From contig WYBT01000037.1 in the NCBI GenBank assembly GCA_011525785.1, positions 1 through 53,459 of the forward strand: 53,459 bases of DNA, given 5' to 3'. Both the position numbers and the translations under genes were made by a program. The notes under the pieces were generated by a model, which was not told where the DNA came from, did not search any database, and was given only the letters and a program-made list of their open reading frames with translations. Position 1 is the stretch's first letter. Each line of letters begins with the position of its first letter. This DNA comes from Planctomycetaceae bacterium (GTDB lineage Bacteria; Planctomycetota; UBA1135; GCA-002686595). Below, in pieces: positions 33,901-41,301 of the stretch.

Positions 33901-34868
33901 CGGATCTGCTCGGCTTGCTCGGCCCGCAGCGCCAGCGCGTCGATCCTCCCGGTCAGACGGCGCGCCTGCACTTCACGCAGCTCGACACCGACGGCTCTGG
34001 CATCCTCGACGGCGCTGAGCTCACGCCCGCGATTGCGAGTTCCGACGTCGATGGCGACGGACGCATCCTGCTGGTCGAGCTGGCGGGCCTCGCCGGGCTC
34101 GCTGCGCCGCCCGCCAGCGAAGCCAGCGCGGCCGGCCCCAGTCCGATCCTCGTCACGCGCGTCGATCGCGACGGCGACCTCTCGCGCTTGCTCGACGGGC
34201 TCGATCCGTTCGCGTTCGACGCCAACCGCGACCGCAAGCTCGACCGCGCCGAGAGCTCGCGCGCCGTGTTCGCGGCGCTGGATCTCGACGGCGACGGCGC
34301 GCTCGATCTGGATGAGCTCTCGCGCCACCCCGGCGAGCTGCGGCAGCTGCGCTACAAGGGACCGTGGGCCAAGGAGCGCATCGCGCAGCTCGACTTGAAC
34401 CGCAACGGCACGCTGCAGCAGCGCGAGTTCACGATTGCCGAGCGCGACTTCGAGGCGCTCGACGTCAACCGCGACGGCGCCGTGCAAATAGAGCCGCCGG
34501 TCAACCGCTACCTGGAGCGGCGCGGGGTGCTCGGGGCGGCCAGCGAGTGGCCCACGCGACGCCCGCTGTACTCGCCGCTGCCTCCCACGGTGGCGGCGGA
34601 GGAGCTGCTCGCGCGCTTCGACGAGAACCGCGACGGCAAGCTCTCGCAGCGCGAGCTCAAGAAGCGTCCAGACCTGTTCACGGATCTGGACGCCAATGGA
34701 GACGGCGCGGCGAGCGCGGCGGAGATCGCTCAGCGCGTGACCTTGGTGCTCGCGAACGGCATCGACGCCGTGCCGGATCGCTTCGTCGAGCGCTGGGATC
34801 TCGACGGCGACGGCAAGGTCGCGCCGGACGAACTCCCGCCGGCCGCGCGCGTGTTGCTCGGCCGCTGA
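30957..34868 (+). CDS. decahaem c-type cytochrome with propeller-like and EF-hand regions
   Basis: 1303 residues. A signal peptide (about 1-44) leads into a cytochrome region (50-565) with ten CxxCH sites: CVSCH, CVDCH, CGGCH, CMQCH, CAACH, CTSCH, CIDCH, CVDCH, CYLCH and CVECH. Residues about 590-960 carry LVIVD-type beta-propeller repeats (GIHVLDAGD, LFVADGAGGLRIFEVGD, AYVADGPGGVLIVDV, GLHLFDVTEP). From about 1000 on there are eight to ten EF-hand loops, for example DTDGSG, DVDGDG, DLDGDG, DLNRNG, DENRDG and DANGDG. It should be an exported haem protein capable of electron transfer, calcium-binding in its C-terminal third. The ATG at 30957 lies 4 nt after the stop of the DUF1501-like gene. 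The role of the propeller is unknown. Confidence 0.88.
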   Translation: MRLEGSTGVRTTLRVRAALLSGFALLAAALFAALTVPESARAAVGASAEREGNGCVSCHTGIEDMHPAAALSCVDCHGGNANTSNKLEAHIKPPPGQDKDERVAPQEEDLAWRRFRNPMDLRVARLVCGGCHESEVRNVHTSLHATTAGHLSDGYYEMGLAPKKGSTFSVFNVPSHLAEPGDVTALTQVPPFRESGQRNSISSHYGDLARKECMQCHLWSEGRAVRGRVGFDGDYRGEGCAACHVPYSRDGLSSSADKSARRTEPGHPRAHVMTRAPTTDTCTSCHYGDASIGLNFRGLSQLPPGAPGGPEIPGTTDALLNRQFYLDDPALCPPDVHHEKGMHCIDCHTQNDVMGDGKLYGAMEHAVEIACVDCHGTFERPATLRTARGTPLAHLRRDGDKVVLKSKVDGREHPVTQVAHVLDPERPEYNAEAARAMNKSHGALECYLCHSNWNPNFLGFHFDRNESLTQLDLLSGAKTKGRVTTQEKVFATWKSFYAGLNEAGRFAPYLTGFSTMGSARDAQGAVLVDQGLPVTAAGLSGMTMIHHQMHTVRESARACVECHRSSATWGLGSPNFRLARQRAFVADRRGIETFALERANLAASTPISKLVLPDVVALELDCDPLQGRARTVFAAEGRRGIHVLDAGDDTELRRVQFVATIQPRAMKLAGKHLFVADGAGGLRIFEVGDDRKLVQRSVLPTFDARDVFLQWPHAYVADGPGGVLIVDVRNPARPAVVGGVRVNTDEQQQDEVGYVAALFQYSRPRVVEGVLQERRSGARMLLAALDEREGLHLFDVTEPSAPLRLFPAADGTSRARRPKLSWRGLHLASHVDLAEAQGGASTRETDYVYALGESDANPENPVSNTLIYDVSEPRRTRMVGTIESGSSTEMLALGSFYNTPFLQTVGLVPGARGVTLVDATVSAAPKQAGALPAIRSAYVVALEHFPLDKMLDEADRPLKDTSHVGSRWLRLSEIERLMLVPADLLGLLGPQRQRVDPPGQTARLHFTQLDTDGSGILDGAELTPAIASSDVDGDGRILLVELAGLAGLAAPPASEASAAGPSPILVTRVDRDGDLSRLLDGLDPFAFDANRDRKLDRAESSRAVFAALDLDGDGALDLDELSRHPGELRQLRYKGPWAKERIAQLDLNRNGTLQQREFTIAERDFEALDVNRDGAVQIEPPVNRYLERRGVLGAASEWPTRRPLYSPLPPTVAAEELLARFDENRDGKLSQRELKKRPDLFTDLDANGDGAASAAEIAQRVTLVLANGIDAVPDRFVERWDLDGDGKVAPDELPPAARVLLGR

Positions 34869-34869
34869 G

Positions 34870-34964
34870 GGCCGCGCTGAGCTGTTTGCCTTGTCGCTTC
34901 TACGTTCCACGGAACCTCGCGAGACGCGAGGAGCCGTGGAAGCAGCAGCTCAGCGCAGGATGCA
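34870..34964 (-). repeat. dispersed hairpin repeat, copy B
   Basis: Read on the minus strand this has the same block order as 5052-5142: TGCATCCTG, a CCTCGCG/CGCGAGG inner stem, outer complementary arms, an ACAA block and ACAGCTCAGCGCGGCC. Arm sequences differ but remain complementary, as expected if the fold is conserved. It lies between two convergent genes and includes the last codons and stop of the gene ending at 34950, so it may also act as a transcription stop. Confidence 0.7.
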
Positions 34965-36491
34965 GAATTCGAGCGCGTTGGAGAGGTTCGTGTTCGACGG
35001 CGCCGCGCCGGGATCACGCGACCAGTACTGCGTCTGCACCAGCGCGCCGAGGACCAGCCCCGGATCGACGCCCAGCGCGATGGTCGCGTTGAAGTCGTAG
35101 GTCACGCTCCCGCTGCAGTCGTCGCTGCCGAACGTTCCGCCGGAGGTGAGCACGGCGATGCGGCGCAGAGGCGGCTGAACGCACAGCGTTCCGCCGTTGA
35201 AGGGCGCGCTCGCCCGCCCGCTCAGTCCGTAGAACGGCACGCCGTTCTTCTGGTTGCGAAGGTTCGAAACGCTGAGCAGGAAGCCGCTCGGCTGGCTCGC
35301 GCTGGGCCAGCCCGCGACCGAGTACGACGCGCTGCACCCCAGTGTGTTGACCTGCGCGACGCAGTAGCTCTCGCTCGGCGCCTGCTGCTTGGCGTCGAAG
35401 CACCAGCCGCGCAGTTGCCCGATCGCGGCGCCCTGGGCCGTGAGTTCGTCGTACAGCACGCTGACCTCCGTGACGGGGTCGATCGAGCCGTCGCCGTTGG
35501 AGTCGCGCATGGCGAAGATGCGCTCGTTGTTCTGCGACTCGCCGGCGTAGAGCACGCCGTCGGCGCCGACGCGCAGGTCCCAGATCAGGCTCGAACTCGG
35601 CGCGATCCAGTACTTCTTCGCTTCGGTCGAGGGATCGATCACCCCGTCGCCGTTGTCGTCGCGCGCGCGCCAGATGAAGTCGTTGCCCGTGTCCGCGAGG
35701 TACCAGTAGCCCTGTGCGTCCAGGCTCACGTTCCAGAAGAAGGCCTGCGCAGCCTGGGCCGGCGGAATGAAGTAGGCCGTCACCTCGGCGGGGGAGTCGA
35801 TCGTTCCGCTGCTGTCGAGGTCCTCGAGTCGATACAGACCCTTCGCGAGCACGCCGGTCGAGCCCGTCTCGAGGTAGTAAAGCGCGCCGTCGAGTCCGAC
35901 CTGCACGTCTTGGACGTTCGAGTCGCCGCTGGCGCCGCCGAGGCTGAGGTCCGAGCTGACGTAGTACTCGAGCGCCTCACCCGGATCCTGCGCGTTGCCG
36001 TTCCCGTTGAGATCCTCGAGGCGCAGGATCGTGTCCTTGCCGCTCGGGCCCGCCTGCGTGTTGGCGACCCACAACACATCGCCCTGCCAGTGCAGGCCCT
36101 GCATGCTCGGCACGGCGATGCCCGAGCCGTTGCCGACGTCGAAGAAGATCGTCGCCTCGCCCGCGCCGTGCGCGTCGCCGTTCCCGTCGAGGTCCTCCAG
36201 GCGCAGGAGGAAATCGAAGCTCGTGTCGCTGACCCACAGCGTCCCGTCGCGCCGGGACTCGATGTTGACGTTGTTGCTGAGCGAGAAGGGGCCGAGCGTG
36301 TCGTCGTAGAACACTTCGACCTCGCCGGGGCCGTCGAAGTCGCCGTCGAAGTCCAGGTCGCGCACGCGCGCGATGCGGTCGTTGCTCGAGTCGGTGACCC
36401 ACAGCTCCGGGCGGGGCACGAAGGGGGTCTGCGCGGCTACGGGGAGTGCGGCGAGTGCGCCGAACGCGGCGCCGGTGGCGAGGGTCTTCAT
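34950..36491 (-). CDS. secreted beta-propeller protein with WSRDP C-terminal module
   Basis: 513 residues. A signal peptide covers about residues 1-21 (MKTLATGAAFGALAALPVAAQ). Residues 28-370 consist of repeated units of a propeller: each has a W/Y-x-x-D strand (LWVTDSSND, LWVSDTSFD, LWVANTQ) and a calcium-type loop (DLDFDGDFDG, DLDGNGDAHG, DLNGNGNAQD, DLDSSGTID, DDNGDGVIDP, DSNGDGSIDP). The final 140 residues form the C-terminal module shared with the fragment at 837-1355: NTLGCSASY, GGTLCVQPPLRR, DDCSGSVTYDFN, YWSRDPG and NLSNALEFCIL. That module is frequent in certain planctomycetes and may serve secretion or surface attachment; this is inference. AGGAG precedes the ATG. A perfect 15-bp palindrome lies 58 nt upstream. 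Confidence 0.75.
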   Translation of the reverse strand: MKTLATGAAFGALAALPVAAQTPFVPRPELWVTDSSNDRIARVRDLDFDGDFDGPGEVEVFYDDTLGPFSLSNNVNIESRRDGTLWVSDTSFDFLLRLEDLDGNGDAHGAGEATIFFDVGNGSGIAVPSMQGLHWQGDVLWVANTQAGPSGKDTILRLEDLNGNGNAQDPGEALEYYVSSDLSLGGASGDSNVQDVQVGLDGALYYLETGSTGVLAKGLYRLEDLDSSGTIDSPAEVTAYFIPPAQAAQAFFWNVSLDAQGYWYLADTGNDFIWRARDDNGDGVIDPSTEAKKYWIAPSSSLIWDLRVGADGVLYAGESQNNERIFAMRDSNGDGSIDPVTEVSVLYDELTAQGAAIGQLRGWCFDAKQQAPSESYCVAQVNTLGCSASYSVAGWPSASQPSGFLLSVSNLRNQKNGVPFYGLSGRASAPFNGGTLCVQPPLRRIAVLTSGGTFGSDDCSGSVTYDFNATIALGVDPGLVLGALVQTQYWSRDPGAAPSNTNLSNALEFCILR

Positions 36492-36548
36492 TGGGATCTC
36501 CTGATGGGTGCTCCGGCCTGTTTTCGGCCGCAGAACGGCCCAGCATAC

Positions 36549-36563
36549 TGAGACCGAGTCTCA
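36549..36563. promoter_or_regulatory. palindromic operator candidate for the secreted propeller gene
   Basis: TGAGAC-CGA-GTCTCA, a perfect inverted repeat with a 3-nt centre, 58 nt upstream of the minus-strand ATG at 36491. On that strand it is followed immediately by TATGCT, a fair -10 match, so a repressor bound here would cover the promoter spacer. A short transcript hairpin is the alternative. Confidence 0.35.
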
Positions 36564-36598
36564 ATTGGAAGGGCGCGTCCAGGCCCCTCCGACGCGCC

Positions 36599-37186
36599 TC
36601 AGCGCGGCTTCTCGATGATCTCGCACGAGCGCGCACGCAGCCGCAGCGCCGGCGGCCGCATTCCGTCGACGACCGCCGCGCCGCCGATCGAGAGCCGCCC
36701 CTCGACCGCGATTTTGGCGTAGCGCACATACTCCGCGCTCGCGCCCGCCTCCATCTCGACGTGGATCCACTCGTCCTCGCCCGGCATCGCGCCGAAGCAG
36801 CAGGCCGCGTTGTCGCGCACGAGCATGAAGTCGAGCACGCGCCGCTGCTTGATCGTGCCCGGGATCATCCAACCCTCGATGCGCGCCTCGACCCCGTCGA
36901 AGCGCCGGATGCGCTCGGGAAACACGCTGGCGGGCAGCTCGCTCCACTTGCTGGCCTCCACGGCTGCCCCGAGCGCTGCGCGTTCCTCCGCGCTCATCGC
37001 CAGCGCCGCGAAGCCCGCGCGCGTGAGCTCCTGAGACAACGCGGCGCGCACGTCGACTGCGGCGCCTTGTGCGTTCGCCTCGGGCGTCGGCGGCTCCGCT
37101 GGCTTCTCGCACGCGGCGACCGCGAGCAGCGAAAAACTCGCCGCCGTCAGCACTTCAGCAACAGCAGATCTCGAACCGCGCGGCAC
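36599..37186 (-). CDS. DUF3299 lipoprotein
   Basis: 195 residues. A type II signal ends in LLAVAAC (Cys near residue 26), and a Pro/Glu linker follows. Residues 70-195 match DUF3299, a small domain common in Planctomycetota and Proteobacteria: VEARIEGWMIPG, DFMLVRDNAACCFGAMPGEDEWIHVEM, then IAVEGRLSIG. The conserved CCFG pair and nearby acidic residues could bind metal. Function is unknown; relatives are often near metal or copper-associated exported proteins. The upstream half contains VFPERIRRFDG, typical of the start of the domain. The gene is followed closely, on the same strand, by the secreted propeller gene, with a candidate operator in between. Confidence 0.8.
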   Translation of the reverse strand: MPRGSRSAVAEVLTAASFSLLAVAACEKPAEPPTPEANAQGAAVDVRAALSQELTRAGFAALAMSAEERAALGAAVEASKWSELPASVFPERIRRFDGVEARIEGWMIPGTIKQRRVLDFMLVRDNAACCFGAMPGEDEWIHVEMEAGASAEYVRYAKIAVEGRLSIGGAAVVDGMRPPALRLRARSCEIIEKPR

Positions 37187-37279
37187 GGCGAGCAGAGTAC
37201 GGCGCCTCGGCGAGTCCTGACAGCGCCGGAGCGATCGCGCAGCGGCGGGGCCTTCCGCTCTTCGCGCTGGTCGGCGGGT

Positions 37280-37738
37280 TCACTGCATCAACATCCAGCC
37301 GGCGAGCCCCGCGCGCGCGCTCCAGACCGCGGTGCGCAGCCAATTGCTGAGCACCAGGCGCGCGTGATCGCGAGCGTCGAAGCGCTGGGAAAGCCGAGCG
37401 TGCAGCGGCATCTGCACGAACGCGGTCGAGAGCCACACGGCGAAAACGAGCGCGAGGCCGGCGAAGGCCGCGAGTCGAGCGTGCTCGTTTTGCATCGCGG
37501 CGCGCAGCGCGAGCAGCACGGCGCTGGCCATCTCGAGCAGCATGGCCGGTGCGACGACGAACGTCATCCGGCTGCAGTGCTGCTTCTCGTACTCGAGCCA
37601 GGACGAGGGTTGAACGAGCGCCATCAGCGGATAGTGCACCAGCTGCACCATCCAGATCACGCCGGCCATCCACCAGGTGGCCAGTGCGTGCACGAGGAGC
37701 AGCGCGCCCGCCGGAAGCGATTCGAGTAGAGCGTTCAT
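37280..37738 (-). CDS. small four-helix membrane protein
   Basis: 152 residues with four hydrophobic helices, at about 8-32 (GALLLVHALATWWMAGVIWM), 58-80, 88-108 and 128-150. The sequence LVHYPLMALV after helix 1, then EYEKQHCSRMTFVVAPAMLLEM, and a later FVQMPLHARLSQRFD segment are shared with uncharacterised membrane proteins of this size that I recognise as a family but cannot name. No catalytic residues are apparent. The gene is divergent from the 37904 operon across 165 nt and lies upstream of the DUF3299 gene on the same strand, about 93 nt away; co-transcription is possible. Confidence 0.65.
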   Translation of the reverse strand: MNALLESLPAGALLLVHALATWWMAGVIWMVQLVHYPLMALVQPSSWLEYEKQHCSRMTFVVAPAMLLEMASAVLLALRAAMQNEHARLAAFAGLALVFAVWLSTAFVQMPLHARLSQRFDARDHARLVLSNWLRTAVWSARAGLAGWMLMQ

Positions 37739-37903
37739 CGTTGGCGGGGTGCGCTGCCGAGCGCGGTCAAGAGTCCTGTTTCGTCCGGCCGGCGCGATTG
37801 GATTCGCGTTCCCGAGCCGCTGTACCCTAGTTCGCTCGCACTTTCCCGAGAAACCCGGCCGACCCGGCCCACGCCTCGTACGCGTCCCTCCGCTCGCTCC
37901 CCG

Positions 37904-38401
37904 ATGACCGAAGACGACGAACTGCTCCAGCCCTCGCTCAGCGCCGACTTCGACGTGCGCAAGTTCGATCACCCGTGGGATCCCTCGAACTTGCCCTACG
38001 CGGCGTTCTTCTTCGGTCCGCTGGCCGGCGGCGTTCTGTACGCGCTCAACTACAAGCGTCTGGGCTCGCCTCGGAACGCCCGGCTGTGCCTGGCGGGCTC
38101 GGTGCTGATCTCGCTCGTCGCTATTGCGTCGATCGCATGGTTGCTCGACAGCGGCGTCATCACAACCAAGAGCCGCGTCGCGCGTTTCGGACTCCAGGGA
38201 CTGTCTGCGGCCGTGGGTCTGGCGCTCAGCAAGCATCAGCGCGGTCGCTTCCGCGCCTGGGAGCAACTGGGCCGTCCACCGCGCAAGCTGCTCTTGCCTG
38301 CACTCGGAATCGGCCTCACCTTCGCGCTGGTGTTCTCCGTGCTGCTCGTGGCGGCGCTGGTGATCTTCGATGTGAACCTGTCCGCTGCGAGGGCCCAGTG
38401 A
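37904..38401 (+). CDS. integral membrane protein of unknown function
   Basis: 165 residues. A soluble N-terminus of about 30 residues (acidic, MTEDDELLQPS) is followed by membrane segments at about 31-48 (YAAFFFGPLAGGVLYAL), 63-82 (LAGSVLISLVAIASIAWLL) and 130-155 (LLLPALGIGLTFALVFSVLLVAAL), with an amphipathic region at 95-110. The FFGPLAGGVLYALNYKRLG segment is reminiscent of small four-helix proteins near TPR genes, but no named family was recognised. Its stop overlaps the GTG of the TPR-membrane protein gene by 4 nt (GTGA). It is the first gene of a likely three-gene operon ending in a TPR-AAA+ ATPase. Confidence 0.7.
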   Translation: MTEDDELLQPSLSADFDVRKFDHPWDPSNLPYAAFFFGPLAGGVLYALNYKRLGSPRNARLCLAGSVLISLVAIASIAWLLDSGVITTKSRVARFGLQGLSAAVGLALSKHQRGRFRAWEQLGRPPRKLLLPALGIGLTFALVFSVLLVAALVIFDVNLSAARAQ

Positions 38402-39324
38402 GGGCCGAAGAGAGCGTCGGGCGCGAGTCCGACCCGGCAGCGCGCGCGTTCGAGCTCGCCGCGAGCTGGAACGATGCCGAGCAGTACGAGCGCGCCGAGA
38501 AAGCCGCCACCGAAGGACTGGCCCATGCGCCCCAGGCGCCCGGGCTCCTCCTGCAGCGCGCGCGCAGCAACGTCGGACGACAGCGCTGGAGGCGGGCGGC
38601 CGAAGACCTGCACAGCGCGCTCGCCATCGATCCTGAATACGCGCCCGCGCTGCTGATGCTGGGCGTCGTGCAGTCCCAGCTCGCACGCTACGTGGATGCG
38701 GAGCAGCACATCCTCGAGGCGCTGCGGATCGACCCGACCTGGTCCTACGCCTACGTGGCCTACGGCGACCTCATGTCGCGCACCGGACACGACGCCAAGG
38801 CCGCGCGTCTGTGGCGCAAGGCGCTGGAGCTCGACCCGCAGTCGGCGGAGGCGCACCAGCGCCTGGCGTTGGCGCACGTCGAGGAGAACGACACCGCCCG
38901 CGCCGTGGCGCACGCGCGCAAGGGGCTCGAACTCGACCCGGGCGACATCGCGGGCAGCGCGAGCCTCGCCGCCTCGCTGCTGACTTCGGGCCGTGCGTTC
39001 CGCGCGCGGCAAGTCCTGCGCGAGGCGCTGAGCGTCGATCCGTCCAACGCGCAGCTCGAAGAGGCCTGGCTCGAAGCCGATCGCTGCTGCCGCTGGATCT
39101 ACTTCCCGGCCTACCTGTTCGACGTCGTCACGCGGCGGCTGCCCGGTAAGCAGTTCCTCCCGTGGGCGGTGTTCGTCGGGTTGTCGATGGTCGCACGCCA
39201 GCAAGAGTGGGATTGGCGCTATTGGGGGCCAATCTCGATCGCTTACGTCGCGTTTTGCATCTACACCTGGATCGCCTCGTGGCTGGTGGGGTTGTGGATC
39301 AAACTGGTCCCGCCGAAGTTCTGA
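38398..39324 (+). CDS. TPR-repeat protein with C-terminal membrane segment(s)
   Basis: 308 residues. Residues about 15-225 form five to six tetratricopeptide repeats; clear units include ALAIDPEYAPALLMLGVVQ, ALRIDPTWSYAYVAYGDLM, ALELDPQSAEAHQRLALAH and ALSVDPSNAQLEEAWLEAD. After the repeats come CCRWIYFPAYLFDVV and one or two hydrophobic helices (about 255-300, with SIAYVAFCIYTWIASWLVGLWI), so the TPR domain is tethered to the cytoplasmic or periplasmic membrane face. No signal peptide is seen, which favours cytoplasmic TPRs. Translationally coupled to the upstream membrane protein, and 53 nt from the downstream ATPase, whose own N-terminus is also TPR-like. Confidence 0.8.
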   Translation: MRAEESVGRESDPAARAFELAASWNDAEQYERAEKAATEGLAHAPQAPGLLLQRARSNVGRQRWRRAAEDLHSALAIDPEYAPALLMLGVVQSQLARYVDAEQHILEALRIDPTWSYAYVAYGDLMSRTGHDAKAARLWRKALELDPQSAEAHQRLALAHVEENDTARAVAHARKGLELDPGDIAGSASLAASLLTSGRAFRARQVLREALSVDPSNAQLEEAWLEADRCCRWIYFPAYLFDVVTRRLPGKQFLPWAVFVGLSMVARQQEWDWRYWGPISIAYVAFCIYTWIASWLVGLWIKLVPPKF

Positions 39325-39377
39325 GCGCTCCGCCGCGCGCGCCGCTCGCTGTCCACCGCTGACCCAACGGATTCGCC

Positions 39378-40715
39378 ATGACGGACGCCACTGTGCTGAA
39401 CGCGCTGGCCCAGGCGCTCGAACGCGACCCGCGCAACGGCGCGCTGTGGATCCACTACGCCGAGCTGCTCGTCGCTGCAGGACGCGCCGAAGACGCCGCG
39501 AGTGCGCTGCGCACGGCCGCGGAGCTCTCGGCGACGCGCAAGCAGGCGCTGGGCAAGCTTGTGCCGCTGCTGCGCGAGCAGGGCAAGCTCGCTGAAGCGC
39601 TGATCCGCGCCGAGGCGGCCCTCGAACTCGGACACGACCCGCAGCTCGCGCGGGAGATCGAGCTGATCCAAGCGTTGCGCGGCGCGCCGAGCGAAGCGCC
39701 GCCGGCGACCCAGCCGTCTTCACCGCCGCGGGCGCCCGCAGCGACGCCGCGTCCCAAGGCTGCGCCGCCTTCGGAGGAGCTGGCCCCGGCCGAAATCGCG
39801 CCCGAGCCGCTCGCCGACGACGAGTGGGCCTCGCAGTTCGACTGGGGCGATCTGCGCCTGACGTTCGCCGATGTGGCGGGTCTGGATGACATCAAGCGCC
39901 AGATCAGCCTGCGCATCATCGCGCCCTTCAAGCAGCCGGGCGTGTTCGAGGCCTTCGGACGCAAGGGCGGCGGCGGAATCCTGCTGTACGGACCGCCGGG
40001 CTGCGGCAAGACCTACATCGCTCGCGCGACCGCCGGCGAGCTCGGCGCGCGCTTCGTGTCGGTCTCGATCCACGACGTGGTCGACAAGTACTGGGGCGAG
40101 AGCGAGAAGCTCATCCACGCGTTGTTCGAGCACGCGCGCCGCAGCGCGCCAACGGTGCTGTTCTTCGACGAGTTCGACGCGCTCGCCTCCACGCGTGGCC
40201 GCGAGTCCGCGCAGTTCTTCAAGACGCTGGTCGACCAGCTCCTGCAGGAGATGGACGGCGTCAAGGCGCGCAATCGCGACGTGCTCCTGCTCGCGGCGAC
40301 CAACGTGCCGTGGAACGTGGACTCGGCCTTCCGGCGACCGGGGCGCTTCGACCGCGTGCTGCTCGTGACGCCGCCGGACAAGGCTGCGCGCGAGTCGATG
40401 CTCGCCGAGCGGCTGCGCGCCTTGCCGGGCGGCGAAGCGCTCGACGTGCGCGGCGCCGTCGAGAAGACCGAGCTGTATTCCGGCGCCGATCTCGTCGCGC
40501 TGGCCGAGCGCGCTGGCGAGCGGGCCCTCGAGCGTTCCTTGGCGAGCGGCAAGGTGCACCGCGTCGAGCCCAAGGACCTCGAGCGAGCGCTCGCCCAATC
40601 GCGCGCCAGCACGCTCGAGTGGATCGCGACCGCGCGCAACTTTGCGCGCTACGCCAATGAAGGCGGGCAGTACGACGAGCTGGTCGACTACTTGAAGCGC
40701 ATCAAGAAGTGGTGA
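39378..40715 (+). CDS. AAA+ ATPase with N-terminal TPR region
   Basis: 445 residues. Residues 1-100 are TPR-like helices (ALERDPRNGALWIHYAELLVAAGR and following), residues 102-145 a Pro/Ala-rich linker, and residues 155-405 a single AAA+ domain of the FtsH/katanin/Vps4 group: VAGLDDIKRQI, Walker A GPPGCGKT (205-212), pore loop KYWGESEK, Walker B VLFFDEFDALA (260-270), sensor 1 LLAATNVPW, and arginine-finger RRPGRFDRV, followed by a TELYSGADLVALAERAG sensor-2 segment. These act as hexamers remodelling proteins. No protease domain follows, so it should be a disassembly or unfolding motor. The adjacent TPR-membrane protein is the likely partner or anchor. The ATG at 39378 is preceded only by a weak ribosome-binding site. 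Confidence 0.85.
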   Translation: MTDATVLNALAQALERDPRNGALWIHYAELLVAAGRAEDAASALRTAAELSATRKQALGKLVPLLREQGKLAEALIRAEAALELGHDPQLAREIELIQALRGAPSEAPPATQPSSPPRAPAATPRPKAAPPSEELAPAEIAPEPLADDEWASQFDWGDLRLTFADVAGLDDIKRQISLRIIAPFKQPGVFEAFGRKGGGGILLYGPPGCGKTYIARATAGELGARFVSVSIHDVVDKYWGESEKLIHALFEHARRSAPTVLFFDEFDALASTRGRESAQFFKTLVDQLLQEMDGVKARNRDVLLLAATNVPWNVDSAFRRPGRFDRVLLVTPPDKAARESMLAERLRALPGGEALDVRGAVEKTELYSGADLVALAERAGERALERSLASGKVHRVEPKDLERALAQSRASTLEWIATARNFARYANEGGQYDELVDYLKRIKKW

Positions 40716-40730
40716 TGCGCGCCGCGCGGC

Positions 40731-41180
40731 TCACTGCGCGCCGCGACTCGCCGCTTCGCCGACTGAGCGCGAGTGTCTCGCCGCGTCTCGCAAGAGCAGC
40801 GCGAAGGGGATCCACCAGATCAGATCGTTGGTCAGGATCGTGAGCCCGAACGCGGGCGGAAACACGCCTTCGAACAGCGCCTTGGCGAATCCCAGCGGGC
40901 CGAGGATCTTGCCGGCCAGGCCGACGAGCACGATCGGCCAGTGCCGGCGCGAGTCGTTCGCGGCGATCCAGTAGCCCACGCCGTACACGCCCACGATCAT
41001 CCCGACGCACTGCCAGATCTCCGGGTAGTTCAGCCGCGGGATGCCGACCCAGTCGAACAGTGCGTGCGGCCACACGATCACCGCGGCGCCCCAGAGGACG
41101 TTGTAGACGGCGGCGGCGCGCAGCCACGCGCGTCCCCAGGCAGGTGAGGCGGACTTGGCGGAGCGGAGCTCGTTTAGCAT
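40731..41180 (-). CDS. small membrane protein of unknown function
   Basis: 149 residues with four hydrophobic segments (about 17-37 LRAAAVYNVLWGAAVIVWPHALF, 53-70, 81-100 and 106-128). Motifs WPHALFDWVGIPRLNYPEIWQ and FPPAFGLTILTNDLIWWIPFALLL recur in a group of uncharacterised small membrane proteins of planctomycetes and others; no activity is known. It converges with the AAA+ operon, separated by only 15 nt, and lies upstream of a hybrid histidine kinase gene on the same strand. Confidence 0.65.
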   Translation of the reverse strand: MLNELRSAKSASPAWGRAWLRAAAVYNVLWGAAVIVWPHALFDWVGIPRLNYPEIWQCVGMIVGVYGVGYWIAANDSRRHWPIVLVGLAGKILGPLGFAKALFEGVFPPAFGLTILTNDLIWWIPFALLLRDAARHSRSVGEAASRGAQ

Positions 41181-41301
41181 CGGGAGAACCGACTCTACGC
41201 GCGCCGAGAGTCTCCGGATGCGCGCGCGTGCGAGAGCGCTTTGCCAGTCCGTCCGCGACCGGGGGCGGCGCCTTCAGCTCCGCGGGCGCGCCGCCGCCGC
41301 T

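Noticed and set aside
30918..34910. A 1330-residue open frame on the minus strand across the cytochrome gene
   Set aside because: It is antisense to a gene with ten CxxCH sites and EF-hands; long shadow frames are expected in this GC-rich codon usage and the translation has no fold-like pattern.
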